Positions 57,201 to 60,075 are shown, counted from the first letter of the stretch. The stretch: 64,000 nt of DNA from Helicoverpa zea (GCF_022581195.2 NC_061473.1:5952001-6016000); one strand, 5' to 3'. Numbers and translations are program-made. The notes: generated by a model from the letters alone, not told the origin.

Positions 57201-59404
57201 GATCTATCTTTTGTTGCCAGTGCTCAGGGTACTAAAAACCCCTGTAAGTTAAGAAGGCCTGCTTGAAGCTGCATGATTGTCTATGTGGCCAGCCTTAATA
57301 CACGGAACAGCTAACAAACACATGAATTAAGCGTAATCTTATTAATTATTCCTTTCGTAATAATGAAGGTTTCTAAACTGGATATTTTGGCCCTTGGTAT
57401 AATTGTCTCGTTCCATTGAATTTTAATTATTATTCTTCTCTCTGAGATGCATATTACGAAACATGACGGAACTGAGTCTGATTGACCAGAAATACATTAA
57501 ATATTATCTCTTCCGTTCTATAGGTAAATATCACTTATTTAATAATTTGACTGAAATTAATTATCGTTATTAAAAAATCATGTTAGCTTCAAACAACACG
57601 TATTGATAATCGATTTACGATTTAAATAAAAGAAATATAATTTACATAAATAATTAAAAACTACGCTCATTTATCTTCAGTGTCACCTCAACATAGACTA
57701 ACACAAGAAAAAAGAACATAAATTATTCAAATAAAGAAACGGTGTCTATGACAAAGACAAATAAATAATATTAAAAAAAAAGTAGAAAATAACACGAGTC
57801 AGTACTTAAATATTCAAGCGCTGTATTTAAATTAAATAAATAGGGAATATGCATGTGAACAAAACGTGATCGCGGTCCAAAATGGCCGATTTCATTTATT
57901 TCGTCTGTTCAATACCTAGTTACAATTGAATAATTGAAATGTAAATTCATTGAAAGGACGTCAATTGTTTGACGTGAAATTAATAATTCTATGTTAGAAA
58001 AGTCCTTAGGTTTCTAATTTCTAAAGTCGAAATTATCATGTTCTTTACGATGACTGAATTTTAAAATATTGTATTAGTTTGTACCACGGAGGAAGGAAAG
58101 ATAGCGGAGATGCCATAAGGTCAGGCGCCTTCTTGTAGATCAAGTAGGTACTTAACGGGTGGTAAGTGTGATCAGGTACTAGTAGGTCTAACGAGGGGTT
58201 CGGGTTCCTTGTCAAATCAAAAGCAAACTGTCAAAGAATGGTCTTGATTGATTGGTGATTTTATTTTGGAAATAATGGGTGGTTTCCAATGAAGACGAGT
58301 AAGGGTGGAGCTAGTAACGTTTCTCGTCCCCCGAACACCCGCATTTTGGCGCGCTACTTTCTCAGGAGATTTTGCGTTATGACATCTCCGCTAGTCATTT
58401 TGTTCTCCATGGTTTGTACTTATGTTTATATTTTCTTTGCTTATAAATGTGAAAGTGTCGTAAGTAGAGGGCAAAGGTGATATTAGTAAGGATGGTTTAG
58501 AATTAACAAATAATACTGTTACGAAACTTTTTCTTAAACCGTACATGAGTTTGCACATAATGAAACCATTTTTTCTTCCGTGGTTTCTAAGCAGTATAAA
58601 AAAAAACTACTCTATCTACCAAATATTCCTACGCAATACCACTGGAAAAATTCGCACTGGTACTCAGCTACATCCGGTTAGACTGGAAGCCGACCCCAAC
58701 ATAGTTTGGGAAAAAGGCTCGGAAGATGATGACCACTGAAAAAATCCCTCCTTGAGAAATCTATTACTTGGTTATTTAAAAAAAGATATTTTAACTGCGC
58801 CATTCAAGAAGATATGCTCGCATCTGCTTAGGTAGGTACTTTTAAAGCTTAGTTTAAAGTCAGAAAATAAAATAATATCTCGCTTCAGGTAAATCAAAAA
58901 CTACATCCTGACTGTGAAGATACAAAAATATACTTCACAATGAGCACATAAATAATTTCATTGTTCCTGCAATGTCGACTTAACTTCCACGGAGAATTAA
59001 CTTATGCTAAGTTATAATATATAACCTCTTTAACGCAAGAACATTTAGAATAATAATAAATAAAAAAACAATTCATATTTTCAATTATATTCAAATTATG
59101 TGAACTTGGTTCTAACTTTATTATTTATTTGATTATTTTTTTCGGTAAGTCAAGTATCAAGATTACTCCGTACGTGTAAATGGCTATTCAGATATATAAA
59201 AGAGTTTGAAGTAAAAATTTGGACTGACATTCATTTATTTAGTAGCTGTGAATGAACCATTCATTTCTGACTTACTACGATCCCGCAGATGGATAAAAAG
59301 AAGCCTATATGCAGTTCTGATAAATACCTAAGCTATAAGCTACTTACGTTGCTGTCGAGTTTTATCAAATCCATCGAGTCATCCATACAGACAATCTCTA
59401 TCAT
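3165..59404 (-). CDS. Long spliced minus-strand gene, 8 exons seen, product unidentified
   Basis: This entry spans the visible part of one gene; the exons are listed separately. Read from the right, the exons give 19, 25, 22, 31, 27, 61, 27 and 17 full codons plus split codons, with no stop. Every exon has an AG acceptor (or ATG) and a GT donor. Phases agree at 1-2 (0/0), 3-4 (0/0), 4-5 (0/0), 5-6 (2), 6-7 (1) and 7-8 (1). They disagree at 2-3 (2 against 0), so an exon between 39847 and 44367 is probably unseen. Introns hold nearly all the repeats of the window. The protein starts MIEIVCMDDSMD, has no obvious signal peptide or membrane segment, and carries a Pro/Ala-rich stretch in exon 6. 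I do not recognise the family. The gene continues past the left edge. The six independent phase agreements make a real gene likely. Confidence 0.7.
3335..3660 (-). repeat. LINE-tail repeat family A
   Basis: A dispersed family with the core gtcgacttccagtctaacc, then blocks around tcaacccagttacctgggca and aacgactgcc. It is oriented minus because intact copies end in ctcggaggatgatgatg. The 83-codon frame through it is not a gene. It lies between two coding exons of the long gene. Confidence 0.6.
3774..3857 (-). CDS. Exon of the long minus-strand gene (phase 1/1)
   Basis: The acceptor is atcagatttag and the donor GTAAGC. After two bases completing a split codon it reads ISPYSGDNFYAAEVKDMASI then IQRIITD plus one base. 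It joins the next exon at 3165-3219 with a Gly codon across the junction. Confidence 0.7.
4866..5050 (-). CDS. Exon of the long minus-strand gene, Pro/Ala-rich end
   Basis: The acceptor tcccccacag is strong. In the frame required by the previous exon it reads QCLHPEACSKDLSLPTYYAR and FHDIRKEYVRAYTLRAVAGA, then an Ala stretch, six prolines and DHPGSLLDMLN. The donor I chose (GTATCC) is weak but leaves phase 1, which exon 3774-3857 needs. The exon is far more GC-rich than its surroundings. The first 40 residues look like a folded domain; the Pro/Ala part is probably a linker. The exact 3' border is the least certain part of the model. Confidence 0.65.
5165..5272 (-). repeat. RTE-type LINE 3' fragment, degraded
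   Basis: It contains aagtgctggacataggcctt, then ccccaaggtttgcca and a following part that match the style of the RTE tail at 25583-25736, with several changes. It is adjacent to a coding exon of the long gene. Confidence 0.5.
5280..6215. other. Intronic AT-rich sequence, nothing recognised
   Basis: Two or three short minus-strand frames of 60-90 codons here are rich in Phe, Ile and Lys and have no splice or start context. I treat the stretch as intron. Confidence 0.4.
6217..8628 (+). CDS. Reverse transcriptase ORF2, R1-clade LINE, N-terminally truncated
   Basis: The frame is uninterrupted to TAG; numbered from the ATG at 6379 it has 749 codons, and the open frame begins at 6217. It would copy the element's RNA into DNA at the nicked target. 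Visible reverse transcriptase motifs are NTAPGPDGIPGRVW (141-154), the aspartate in VSLDIANAF (Asp275), GVPQGSVLGP (330-339) and the catalytic CYADD (Asp365 and Asp366). A C-terminal CCHC zinc knuckle (Cys650, Cys653, His663, Cys668) is typical of R1-type ORF2. The upstream residues YWWSQEIAQLR are the usual bridge after the missing endonuclease. All reverse transcriptase residues are intact, with no stop or frameshift, so the insertion is young, but without an endonuclease it cannot move alone. Confidence 0.9.
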   Translation, partial: KIDGHRYRAQGPRYRWLGSQRQKPPHNTRRIKEYCLRRQVYWWSQEIAQLRITCVEVRRQYARYRRRRRRSFTATAEEAELYEAYREAKSALQLAIGKAKAEAQRELLATLDRDPWGRPYRMVRGKLRQWAPPLSQTLQPQLLEDVVSALFPLRPEHNPPAMVPPWSMLNAEVDDDDVPEVTQVELRVAVTRIKNTAPGPDGIPGRVWALAIKALGPRLAGLLSACLQQGQFPHQWKVGKLVLLKKEGRPADSPSAYRPIVLLNEVGKIFERIIADRLIQHMTGEGPDLADNQYGFRKGRSTVDAIMRVRVLAEEAVARGEVVLAVSLDIANAFNTLPWNTIKEALRFHGVPGYLRRIIGAYLSERAVVYPGREGWGRREMTCGVPQGSVLGPLLWNTGYDWVLRGALLHGVSVICYADDTLVTAHGKTYRQAAIRATASVAQVVGRIRRLGLEVALHKSEALCFHGPRKKPPPGSSIVVGGVTIAVESTMKYLGLVLDSRWDFGPHFQRLAPRLLAAASALSRLLPNLRGPNTSCRRLYMGVVRAMALYAAPVWANTLTARNLAVLRRPQRAMAIRVIRGYRTISFEAACLLAGSPPWDLDGKVLASLYTWREEAVQRGECLVPRQVEARRAELRQVLMVEWEQRLARPTAGHAVVAAIRPVMKEWLERSHGALSFRLTQVLTGHGCFGKFLCRIGREPTPECHHCGICSEDSALHTLVECPAWATQRRNLAAAVDAAGSLSLPAVVSCMVGSEEGWNAVASFCEDVMVLKEAAERERETASSLPARSRRGGRRRVADLRPP
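6222..8966 (+). mobile_element. R1-clade non-LTR retrotransposon, 5'-truncated
   Basis: The element comprises the 3' part of ORF2, a GC-rich 3'UTR (8629-8955) and an A-tract at 8956-8966. ORF1 and the endonuclease are missing. Base composition is strikingly GC-rich against the host. The frame is open upstream of the first ATG, back to a stop at 6214, so the truncation point is about 6220. No 28S rDNA or TTAGG telomeric repeat flanks it, so it is not at the usual R1 or TRAS/SART targets. A target duplication was not found. It lies in an intron of the minus-strand gene. Confidence 0.85.
9230..9532 (+). pseudogene. C-terminal remnant of a second LINE ORF2
   Basis: The frame reads AAAEDLKRRKYSTLVGNYTF then EPFGVETLGPWGPSAHLLYK, and later VSIAIQRGNAASLLG, to TAA at 9530-9532. 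This conserved tail occurs after reverse transcriptase in a group of arthropod non-LTR elements; I recognise the motif but not the exact clade. Only about 95 codons and an AT-rich 3'UTR (to about 9620) remain. It starts some 260 bases after the R1-clade A-tract and is a separate insertion. Confidence 0.6.
9801..10095 (-). repeat. Repeat family A, tandemly duplicated in part
   Basis: A unit of 129 bases starting ttctaaccctatatatata is repeated at 9801 and 9930. Both units include the family-A core; the second continues further. It ends about 70 bases before a coding exon. Confidence 0.65.
10163..10245 (-). CDS. Exon of the long minus-strand gene (FDEFVRSL)
   Basis: The acceptor is ctgtacttccag and the donor GTAAAC. 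The one open frame reads FDEFVRSLQVDPHSPLFRLV then TDGQPPL plus two bases, phase 2. Codon use is GC-rich against its AT-rich surroundings, typical of a conserved exon. The leftover AG plus the first A of the next exon makes Arg. Confidence 0.7.
10384..10657 (+). repeat. tRNA-derived SINE family 1, copy 1
   Basis: A tRNA-like head has an A-box region (gatggcgcaatgg) and a B box GGTTCGATTCC at 10440-10450. A conserved unrelated body and a tail of TTTA repeats follow. It is nearly identical to 40342-40614. The head is not a functional tRNA. Confidence 0.85.
10688..10795 (-). repeat. Repeat family A fragment
   Basis: gtcgacttccagtctaacca is followed by tgtgttttacatggagcgac. Confidence 0.5.
11168..11393 (+). 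repeat. Repeat family A, plus orientation, with tail
   Basis: The order runs to the 3' end: ggttagactggaggccgacc, then ccaacatagttgggaacaag and gctcggaggatgatga. The best-preserved copy in this orientation. Confidence 0.65.
12429..13430 (+). mobile_element. Inverted-repeat DNA transposon, copy 2, complete
   Basis: The 1002-base element has perfect 15-bp terminal inverted repeats, AATAGGGTTGTTTCC and its complement. It contains a 5' region, an ATG exon ending at a GTACGT donor, and an AT-rich remainder with no transposase frame, so it is non-autonomous and looks internally deleted. Target duplications are not clear: CTACT on the left, GGCTT on the right. I cannot assign the superfamily. Confidence 0.8.
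12766..12867 (+). CDS. Exon carried by the 12429-13430 transposon
   Basis: There are 34 codons, MEKGFMKADSSNLPRVDSFM then VAQFFANNQDFYSA, ending in phase 0 at a GTACGT donor. The N-terminus resembles proteins I associate with lepidopteran transposons that carry a SWIM zinc finger and a YqaJ-type nuclease domain, but those domains are absent here and the link is from memory. Downstream in the element is only non-coding remnant. It could act as a promoter plus first exon if the element lands in a gene. Confidence 0.5.
13440..13535 (-). repeat. tRNA-like SINE head remnant
   Basis: On the minus strand a B box, cccgggttcgatgcccggcc, follows a tRNA-like stretch. There is no intact cloverleaf, so this is a degraded SINE rather than a tRNA gene. 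Confidence 0.35.
13745..13960 (-). repeat. Helitron-like remnant, reverse
   Basis: ctggctcccgccagagcttt, catccgtgtcccgtaagaac and the tcaaaccgttccgctagttt block match the reverse of the Helitron-like consensus. Confidence 0.4.
14594..14706 (-). repeat. Repeat family A fragment
   Basis: A diverged core, ccggctttccgtctcaaccg, then aaggagcgactgcctatctg. Confidence 0.5.
14831..14964. mobile_element. Small inverted-repeat MITE with TATA flanks
   Basis: 134 bases with ends GTTATCGGCACGGATATCGA and, in reverse, GTTACCGGCACGGATATTGA. Flanked on both sides by TATA (14827-14830 and 14965-14968). Confidence 0.7.
15006..15658. mobile_element. Inverted-repeat element, 653 bases
   Basis: Ends TATACTACGAGCGGCGAATC and, in reverse, TATACTACGCGCGGCGAATG, each continuing to CCTATGAC. 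The interior is AT-rich without coding sequence. It starts 38 bases after the MITE at 14831-14964. Confidence 0.65.
15880..15900. repeat. ATGC microsatellite
   Basis: About five tandem ATGC units; self-complementary. Confidence 0.8.
16733..16803 (+). repeat. LINE 3' tail fragment
   Basis: It carries ccccaaataaattgggat, and after 30 extra bases ataaggacaggaggatgatg, the same tail as at 45615-45712. Confidence 0.45.
17918..18040. repeat. Repeat family C fragment
   Basis: Shares gcacaggcatttgcgcaaac and acaggtgcactcactattcc with copies near 29370, 35175 and 56170. Confidence 0.5.
19065..19110. repeat. Repeat family C fragment
   Basis: tttcacaaagcagcccggag followed by tctggaagttg matches the start of the copy at 56170. 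Confidence 0.5.
19995..20052 (+). CDS. Candidate first exon encoding a secretory signal peptide
   Basis: ATG opens 19 codons reading MANMMKLLVSITFIIIFVK plus one base, followed by a GTAAAA donor that would add Gly. A short N-terminus, Lys, a hydrophobic core and a small residue at the end are the layout of a cleavable signal peptide, and a donor directly after it is common in small secreted insect proteins. A phase-1 acceptor at 20275-20276 would add 15 codons and a stop, giving only a tiny peptide, so I do not trust it as the second exon. It sits in an intron of the minus-strand gene. Confidence 0.35.
20273..20543 (-). pseudogene. Frameshifted coding remnant, secreted-protein-like
   Basis: Two overlapping minus-strand frames (20337-20543 and 20273-20473) appear to continue one another across a frameshift. 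The first has FKMKVDGSVQIYDNMHVSLP and then SKRRTSNFNGISWERIKKW before a stop; the second goes on with KKWYLSTFSKLKEYFKTVP. The alternating pattern and length recall insect DUF1091/MD-2-like secreted proteins, but that is only an impression. No intact start or splice sites were found. Confidence 0.25.
20650..23870. other. Intronic stretch, nothing coding recognised
   Basis: Only the SINE fragment at 21513-21595 stands out. Short frames (for example 21142-21378 and 23327-23736) lack splice context and have random composition. Confidence 0.35.
21513..21595 (-). repeat. SINE family 2 fragment
   Basis: A diverged piece of the same 3' region: ggcctcttctcatacagaga, then accacacttgctcaaagcga. Confidence 0.5.
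23873..23965 (-). CDS. Exon of the long minus-strand gene (31 codons)
   Basis: The acceptor is ggtttcag and the donor GTTAGT. The exon is exactly 31 codons, starting IIGEREYAVRPTRRPSEELQ and ending EVIVQQ. A second frame is also open, but the next exon is open only in the frame matching this one, which fixes the choice. Confidence 0.65.
24100..24122. promoter_or_regulatory. Two direct CRE-like sites
   Basis: TGACGTCAATG occurs twice in tandem, 11 bases apart; each contains the palindromic CREB/ATF core TGACGTCA. It lies 135 bases upstream (in the sense of the minus-strand gene) of an exon, in an intron. Function is unproven. Confidence 0.3.
24446..24645. repeat. Repeat family B, copy 2
   Basis: The longest copy, near identical to 2948-3085 over about 130 bases, then extending with gatgatatgacttgcgtgaa. 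Confidence 0.6.
25583..25736 (-). pseudogene. RTE-type LINE ORF2 C-terminal fragment
   Basis: On the minus strand it reads GKRSVGRPQARWSDDLRKTA, then GRSWMREAENRSQWRALGEA and YVQQWTAIG, followed by two stops and a gatgatga tail. This is the conserved C-terminus of RTE-clade LINE ORF2 in insects. The frame is intact over 50 codons and the rest of the element is absent. Confidence 0.8.
26076..26185 (-). repeat. SINE family 2, 5'-truncated, with target duplication
   Basis: Only the 3' 110 bases of the SINE are present. They are flanked by a perfect 13-bp duplication AAAGGGGACATAC (26063-26075 and 26186-26198), so the copy was truncated during insertion, not by later loss. Confidence 0.85.
26880..26960. 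repeat. Repeat family B fragment
   Basis: atcttcaaatgacccgctgt and tttgtgtaccagggccgtgg remain; the middle is rearranged. Confidence 0.45.
27785..27863 (+). promoter_or_regulatory. CCAAT-box promoter-like region
   Basis: Two CCAATCA boxes spaced 40 bases apart, with CpG-containing sequence between them, precede the ATGGCGG of candidate exon A. No TATA box is evident. Confidence 0.35.
27864..27926 (+). CDS. Candidate first exon A, nested plus-strand gene
   Basis: ATGGCGG starts 21 codons reading MAEFDSLGAVKQLICLSEYE then M, ending at a GTATTG donor in phase 0. Two CCAATCA boxes (27792-27798 and 27832-27838) lie just upstream in GC-richer sequence, as in an insect promoter. The phase allows direct splicing to 30071-30197. 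If unspliced, the frame stops three codons later. It sits in an intron of the minus-strand gene. Confidence 0.4.
28064..28360 (+). repeat. tRNA-derived SINE family 2 (HaSE-like), full length
   Basis: The head is agtcgtggtggcctagtgg with B box GGTTCGATTCC. The body includes caccaacccgcattgagcaa, and the 3' end is gaggcctgtgcccagcagtg, then gggacgataaaaaggctg and a short ACAGTA tail. It lies between exons A and B of the nested gene. Confidence 0.8.
28573..28583. promoter_or_regulatory. NRF-1-like palindrome
   Basis: TGCGCATGCGC is an exact match to the NRF-1/EWG consensus core, in a short CpG-containing stretch upstream of candidate exon B. Such sites usually mark housekeeping-type promoters. 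Binding itself is inferred. Confidence 0.4.
28804..28884 (+). CDS. Candidate first or second exon B, nested plus-strand gene
   Basis: An open frame ends at a consensus GTAAGT donor in phase 0. If it starts at the ATG it reads MDILDSCLDAYSRNRNKNIV then SSYLGKK. An acceptor at 28815-28816 would instead make it an internal exon in phase 1, which does not fit exon A. The palindromic GCGCATGCGC, an NRF-1-type motif, lies 230 bases upstream. I read it as an alternative first exon, with moderate doubt. Confidence 0.4.
29360..29690. repeat. Repeat family C, with terminal stem
   Basis: Contains tgccgtcccatcgggctatg, cacctgtgtctgcgcaaatg and an end with a short stem (agccgatgaggccgaaatcggcc-like). It lies between exons B and C of the nested gene. 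Confidence 0.55.
30071..30197 (+). CDS. Exon C of the nested plus-strand gene
   Basis: The acceptor is gtgttgcag and the donor GTATCT. Only one frame is open. It reads WKSIEELVASSKMVNAAWID then SKVKQRSISVIRQKIAVDSN and NL plus one base. It joins both exon A and exon B in phase 0. The product is small, basic and helix-prone; I do not recognise it. No convincing next exon was found before 34000. Confidence 0.5.
30200..34280. other. Intronic stretch, nothing coding recognised
   Basis: Holds the MITE at 31220-31482. A 34-codon ATG frame at 33938 (MSGNDFSEALEAKMKRTW) ends at a stop without a donor and is not called. Confidence 0.35.
31220..31482. mobile_element. Inverted-repeat MITE with an internal hairpin
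   Basis: Outer arms share GGACGTAGTTATGC and GAAACGTTCCAA in inverted orientation. Near the right arm a separate perfect hairpin has CTTATATCTCAAATT and its complement around a 6-base loop (about 31400-31437). Confidence 0.65.
34280..34400. repeat. Repeat family B fragment
   Basis: gggagtgtcagactcttact and ctgactaaaacccatcatgt match copies 1 and 2. Confidence 0.5.
35175..35345. repeat. Repeat family C, opposite orientation
   Basis: cgatgggacggcaatccgac, then ttacgtgctctccgatgcac. Same blocks as 56170-56450, reversed. Confidence 0.55.
36363..36562 (+). mobile_element. Short Helitron-like element
   Basis: Starts TCTATATTAATAATATAATA and ends cgactagt: a 5' TC and 3' CTAG before T are Helitron end rules. 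Internal blocks are gaacggatttgaaaaattc, gctacactatcccc and cacgagacgtgggtgac. No coding capacity. Confidence 0.55.
36567..36765 (+). mobile_element. Second Helitron-like element, adjacent
   Basis: The same block order as 36363-36562, with 4 bases between the two. The 3' end is diverged. Head-to-tail arrays of this kind are known for Helitrons. Confidence 0.45.
36975..37160 (-). repeat. Repeat family A fragment with tail
   Basis: It begins at the tail (catcatcctccgagccttct), followed by gttggggtcggctttcagtc and further blocks to gcagtcattggtgtctaaga. Confidence 0.6.
37160..38460. other. Intronic stretch, nothing recognised
   Basis: Very AT-rich; the 90-codon frame at 37850-38122 has no supporting context. 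Confidence 0.35.
38466..38855. mobile_element. GC-rich inverted-repeat element with TTA target duplication
   Basis: 390 bases, very GC-rich. Its ends are GGGTGCGTCCACATCTGGCG and the complement, flanked by TTA (38463-38465 and 38856-38858). The homologous arms extend over about 70 bases, with an extra attcgcggcg block in the right arm. A 3-bp TTA duplication suggests PIF/Harbinger. Long accidental frames occur on both strands only because stops are rare in GC-rich DNA. Confidence 0.75.
39520..39722 (-). mobile_element. Helitron-like element, reverse
   Basis: On the plus strand it reads backwards from aacctagcttcaaccaagag to aaactcttcagctttata. Divergence is moderate. Its right end is about 60 bases from the coding exon at 39781. 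Confidence 0.45.
39781..39846 (-). CDS. Exon of the long minus-strand gene (phase 0/0)
   Basis: The acceptor is a pyrimidine-rich tract ending tttcag, and the donor is GTGTTT, which is weak. The 22 codons read VTNNFIEHYPLLWTTKKTNK then SQ; the other two frames have stops or fail to fit the next exon. It joins 23873-23965 in phase 0. The run of basic and aromatic residues looks coding rather than random AT-rich sequence. Confidence 0.55.
40080..40705 (-). mobile_element. Two reverse Helitron-like remnants, one split by a SINE
   Basis: aactagctgttttccgcagt starts one copy (40080-40262). A second starts with actagttggattcccctgtc-like sequence at about 40266; it is cut by the SINE at 40342-40614 and resumes with aaatcgtttcagtac to about 40705. 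Confidence 0.4.
40342..40614 (+). repeat. tRNA-derived SINE family 1, copy 2
   Basis: The same head and body as 10384-10657, differing mainly by a 4-base TAAA-type length change and a few substitutions; B box at 40398-40408. It interrupts a Helitron-like repeat (about 40266-40341 and 40615-40705), which dates it as younger than that repeat. Confidence 0.85.
40955..41005. repeat. Repeat family B fragment
   Basis: A short match around cccgctgtggtttcagcg and gagagtgtcacac. Confidence 0.35.
42480..42613 (+). promoter_or_regulatory. YY1-type start region with a possible tiny first exon
   Basis: GCCGCCATCTT at 42504-42514 matches the YY1 consensus that often overlaps insect transcription starts. 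Downstream, ATGGCAGGTTTATCAA at 42598-42613 would give five codons and a GTAGGT donor. CpG content is higher than in the surroundings. No further exon was linked. Confidence 0.2.
43312..43450 (-). repeat. Repeat family A fragment
   Basis: The pieces cgtggagcgactgcctatct and acccaataccccttgggtaa are recognisable; the core is partly deleted. Confidence 0.45.
43905..44045 (+). repeat. Repeat family A fragment, plus orientation
   Basis: agtcagaagccataaagtct and the following part match the middle of the copy at 11168-11393, diverged. Confidence 0.4.
44368..44444 (-). CDS. Exon 2 of the long minus-strand gene
   Basis: The acceptor is tatacag and the donor GTAAGT. Only one frame is open; it starts VCQDSDSLTPLLHNHDDW and continues ATKFIYN, ending in phase 2. 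It joins exon 1 in phase. It does not join the exon at 39781-39846, where AA plus GTAA would give a stop, so another exon should lie between them or one of the two is spurious. Confidence 0.55.
44466..44516 (+). repeat. SINE/LINE 3'-tail fragment
   Basis: It contains gaggagacctgtgcc, then gggacgataaaaggtctg and a (gat)n tail, a short 3' end related to SINE family 2. It begins about 20 bases from an exon of the minus-strand gene. Confidence 0.5.
45615..45712 (+). pseudogene. LINE ORF2 end and 3' tail (aattgggataagggcaggag type)
   Basis: A short frame WMDCVEVDMTRN and a stop precede the tail ccaaataaaattgggataag then ggcaggaggatgat. The motif is the C-terminal end of an RTE-like ORF2. A sister tail is at 16733-16803. 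Confidence 0.5.
45955..46192 (+). mobile_element. hAT-like MITE, copy 2, 8-bp target duplication
   Basis: The same family as 1851-2139 in the opposite orientation, 238 bases, about 50 bases shorter through an internal deletion. It is flanked by a perfect GGTACAAC duplication (45947-45954 and 46193-46200). Confidence 0.87.
46387..46420. repeat. AAAT microsatellite
   Basis: Eight AAAT/AAATA units with one interruption, probably the A-rich tail of a lost retroposon. Confidence 0.7.
46912..46972 (-). repeat. Short LINE-derived fragment
   Basis: The stretch ggcctccggcctcccccaac, then the ggccattggcagccagcat part, resembles another RTE-type tail seen across lepidopteran introns. About 60 bases only. 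Confidence 0.4.
51270..51556 (-). repeat. SINE family 2, full length, with target duplication
   Basis: A reverse-oriented copy of 28064-28360 with an internal deletion of about 25 bases in its 3' part. It is flanked by an 11-bp duplication ACCAATCGTAT (51259-51269 and 51557-51567). Confidence 0.85.
51839..52034 (+). mobile_element. Helitron-like element, well preserved 5' end
   Basis: Begins TCTATACTAATATTATAAAG and runs through gaactactggtccgatttga and cacgggatgcgggtgaaacc to gcagaagctatc, in place of the usual CTAGT end. Confidence 0.55.
52035..53838. other. Intronic stretch, nothing recognised
   Basis: AT-rich; a small GC-richer patch at 52665-52700 and another at 53560-53600 hold no exon I can support. 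Confidence 0.35.
53839..55174 (-). mobile_element. 1.3-kb DNA transposon, inverted ends, dead transposase tail
   Basis: Perfect 16-bp ends ATAGGGGAGATGTTCC and complement. Near both ends and inside, the motif AAACGGGTA or its complement TACCCGTTT recurs at least six times and may be transposase binding sites. The inside holds a minus-strand coding remnant. A TA target duplication is possible (TA at each end) but not provable. Confidence 0.7.
54310..54660 (-). pseudogene. Transposase C-terminal remnant, pogo/Tigger-like
   Basis: The minus frame reads VGCGSYETGPQPLGEAISPP, then HTPTPVGQYIEELPTPCKT, and a second TPCKT repeat. After one stop at 54407-54409 it goes on in the same frame with LPQLIPQKANRRQRKPQRAE and EEEQEQREKE. 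A Pro-rich linker followed by a basic, Glu/Gln-rich end is what DDE transposases of the pogo group have after the catalytic core, which is missing here. The assignment is tentative. Confidence 0.4.
55175..57059. other. Intronic stretch with repeat C only
   Basis: Outside 56170-56455 I see no gene or repeat I can name. Confidence 0.35.
56170..56455. repeat. Repeat family C, best copy, with (atc)n end
   Basis: Runs from ttcacaaagcagcccggagc through ctctccggtcgtgtcggatt to a stem (ccgtagccgataatcggcta) and an ATC microsatellite at 56435-56451. The 128- and 61-codon frames crossing it are accidental. Confidence 0.6.
57060..57240 (+). pseudogene. Degraded LINE C-terminal (RNase H/zinc) fragment
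   Basis: One frame reads DSIAAIILLAIGHCRPKTHL then TYFGLSLTYPRDCSR before stops. The GHC...HL pattern is typical of the region after RNase H in jockey/CR1-like ORF2 proteins. Stops and frameshifts show it is dead. Confidence 0.45.
58289..58459 (+). CDS. Candidate first exon encoding a signal-anchor protein
   Basis: ATG opens 57 codons up to a consensus GTAAGT donor in phase 0. A basic N-terminal tail of about 30 residues (MKTSKGGASN... with RRF) precedes one hydrophobic segment, PLVILFSMVCTYVYIFFAY, at about residues 34-52, then Lys-Cys-Glu. This is the layout of a type II Golgi enzyme or similar single-pass protein; the family is not determinable. A short upstream ATG frame overlaps the start. 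If unspliced, the frame stops after 63 codons. The gene would run rightwards across exon 1 of the minus-strand gene. Confidence 0.4.
58655..58733 (+). repeat. Repeat family A 3' end
   Basis: ctggtactcagctacatccg, then actggaagccgaccccaaca and aaggctcggaagatgatga. It lies just after the signal-anchor exon and forms the end of an accidental frame there. Confidence 0.6.
59348..59404 (-). CDS. Exon 1 (start codon) of the long minus-strand gene
   Basis: ATG is at 59404-59402 and 19 codons read MIEIVCMDDSMDLIKLDSN up to a consensus GTAAGT donor, phase 0. The exon is acidic. A GC-rich stretch with a GC box and a CCAAT motif lies just upstream, as expected for a first exon. The phase matches the next exon at 44368-44444. 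A different upstream ATG exon cannot be excluded. Confidence 0.6.
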
Positions 59405-59405
59405 T

Positions 59406-59600
59406 TAAAATATTTAAATTTATTCATTAAGACCGCACCGCGGATTTTTTGATTTTAGATAGCTCCGCCCACTACACTTCCGCGTCTATCGCGTCCCGCA
59501 AGCTATACTCTTCACTCAATGTGTAAAATTTGAATTTCGCGCCAATCGCACACGCCGAGGTCAGCGCGGGGTCAGGAGAACCGAACAGGGAAGATAGGGA
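59406..59600 (-). promoter_or_regulatory. Probable promoter/5'UTR of the long minus-strand gene
   Basis: The 200 bases upstream of the exon-1 ATG are clearly more GC-rich than the flanks, with CCGCCC at 59465-59470, a CCAAT motif within 59540-59548 and several CpGs. No TATA box stands out. The role is inferred from composition and position. Confidence 0.35.
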
Positions 59601-59849
59601 GCCGCAACTTACCTAAGTTTTTTATTTTTTGATCGGATTTTTTTTTTGTTGTACTTACAAAAATTATTTGTAATGAAAACTTTTTATGAAGAGTAATATG
59701 ATAATTTGGACGCGTATGGTTGTGTGTATGTATGTGTGGTGTGTCGTGTATGTGTGTTTGTATATCCAGAACGGATGAATCGATATGTATTTAGGTTTTT
59801 TTGTTTGAAATGAAATTAATCGGGAGTGTTCCTAGCTTTATTTGGTGAA

Positions 59850-60068
59850 TATCGGCCCAAGATGGCCGCCGCCACAAAATGGCGAATAACATATTTTTTT
59901 TACAATTCCTTCAGTATGGATATCAAATGAAAGGGCTTGATTAGTATGTAGAATCATGTATAATATTATTTAAAGTCCAAGATAGCCACCGCCAGAAAAT
60001 GCTGAATTGCATTGTTTTTTTTATAGCTCTCTCAATATGGGTATCAAATGAAAGCGTTTGACCAGTGT
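59850..60068 (+). repeat. Two-unit tandem repeat with aagatggccgccgcc motif
   Basis: Unit 1 (about 59853-59970) and unit 2 (about 59972-60068) share ccaagatngcc, ccgcca-aaaatg, tcaatatggntatcaaatga and aaag-gnttga. The motif resembles a YY1 site but is part of a repeat. Confidence 0.5.
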
Positions 60069-60075
60069 TAAATAA

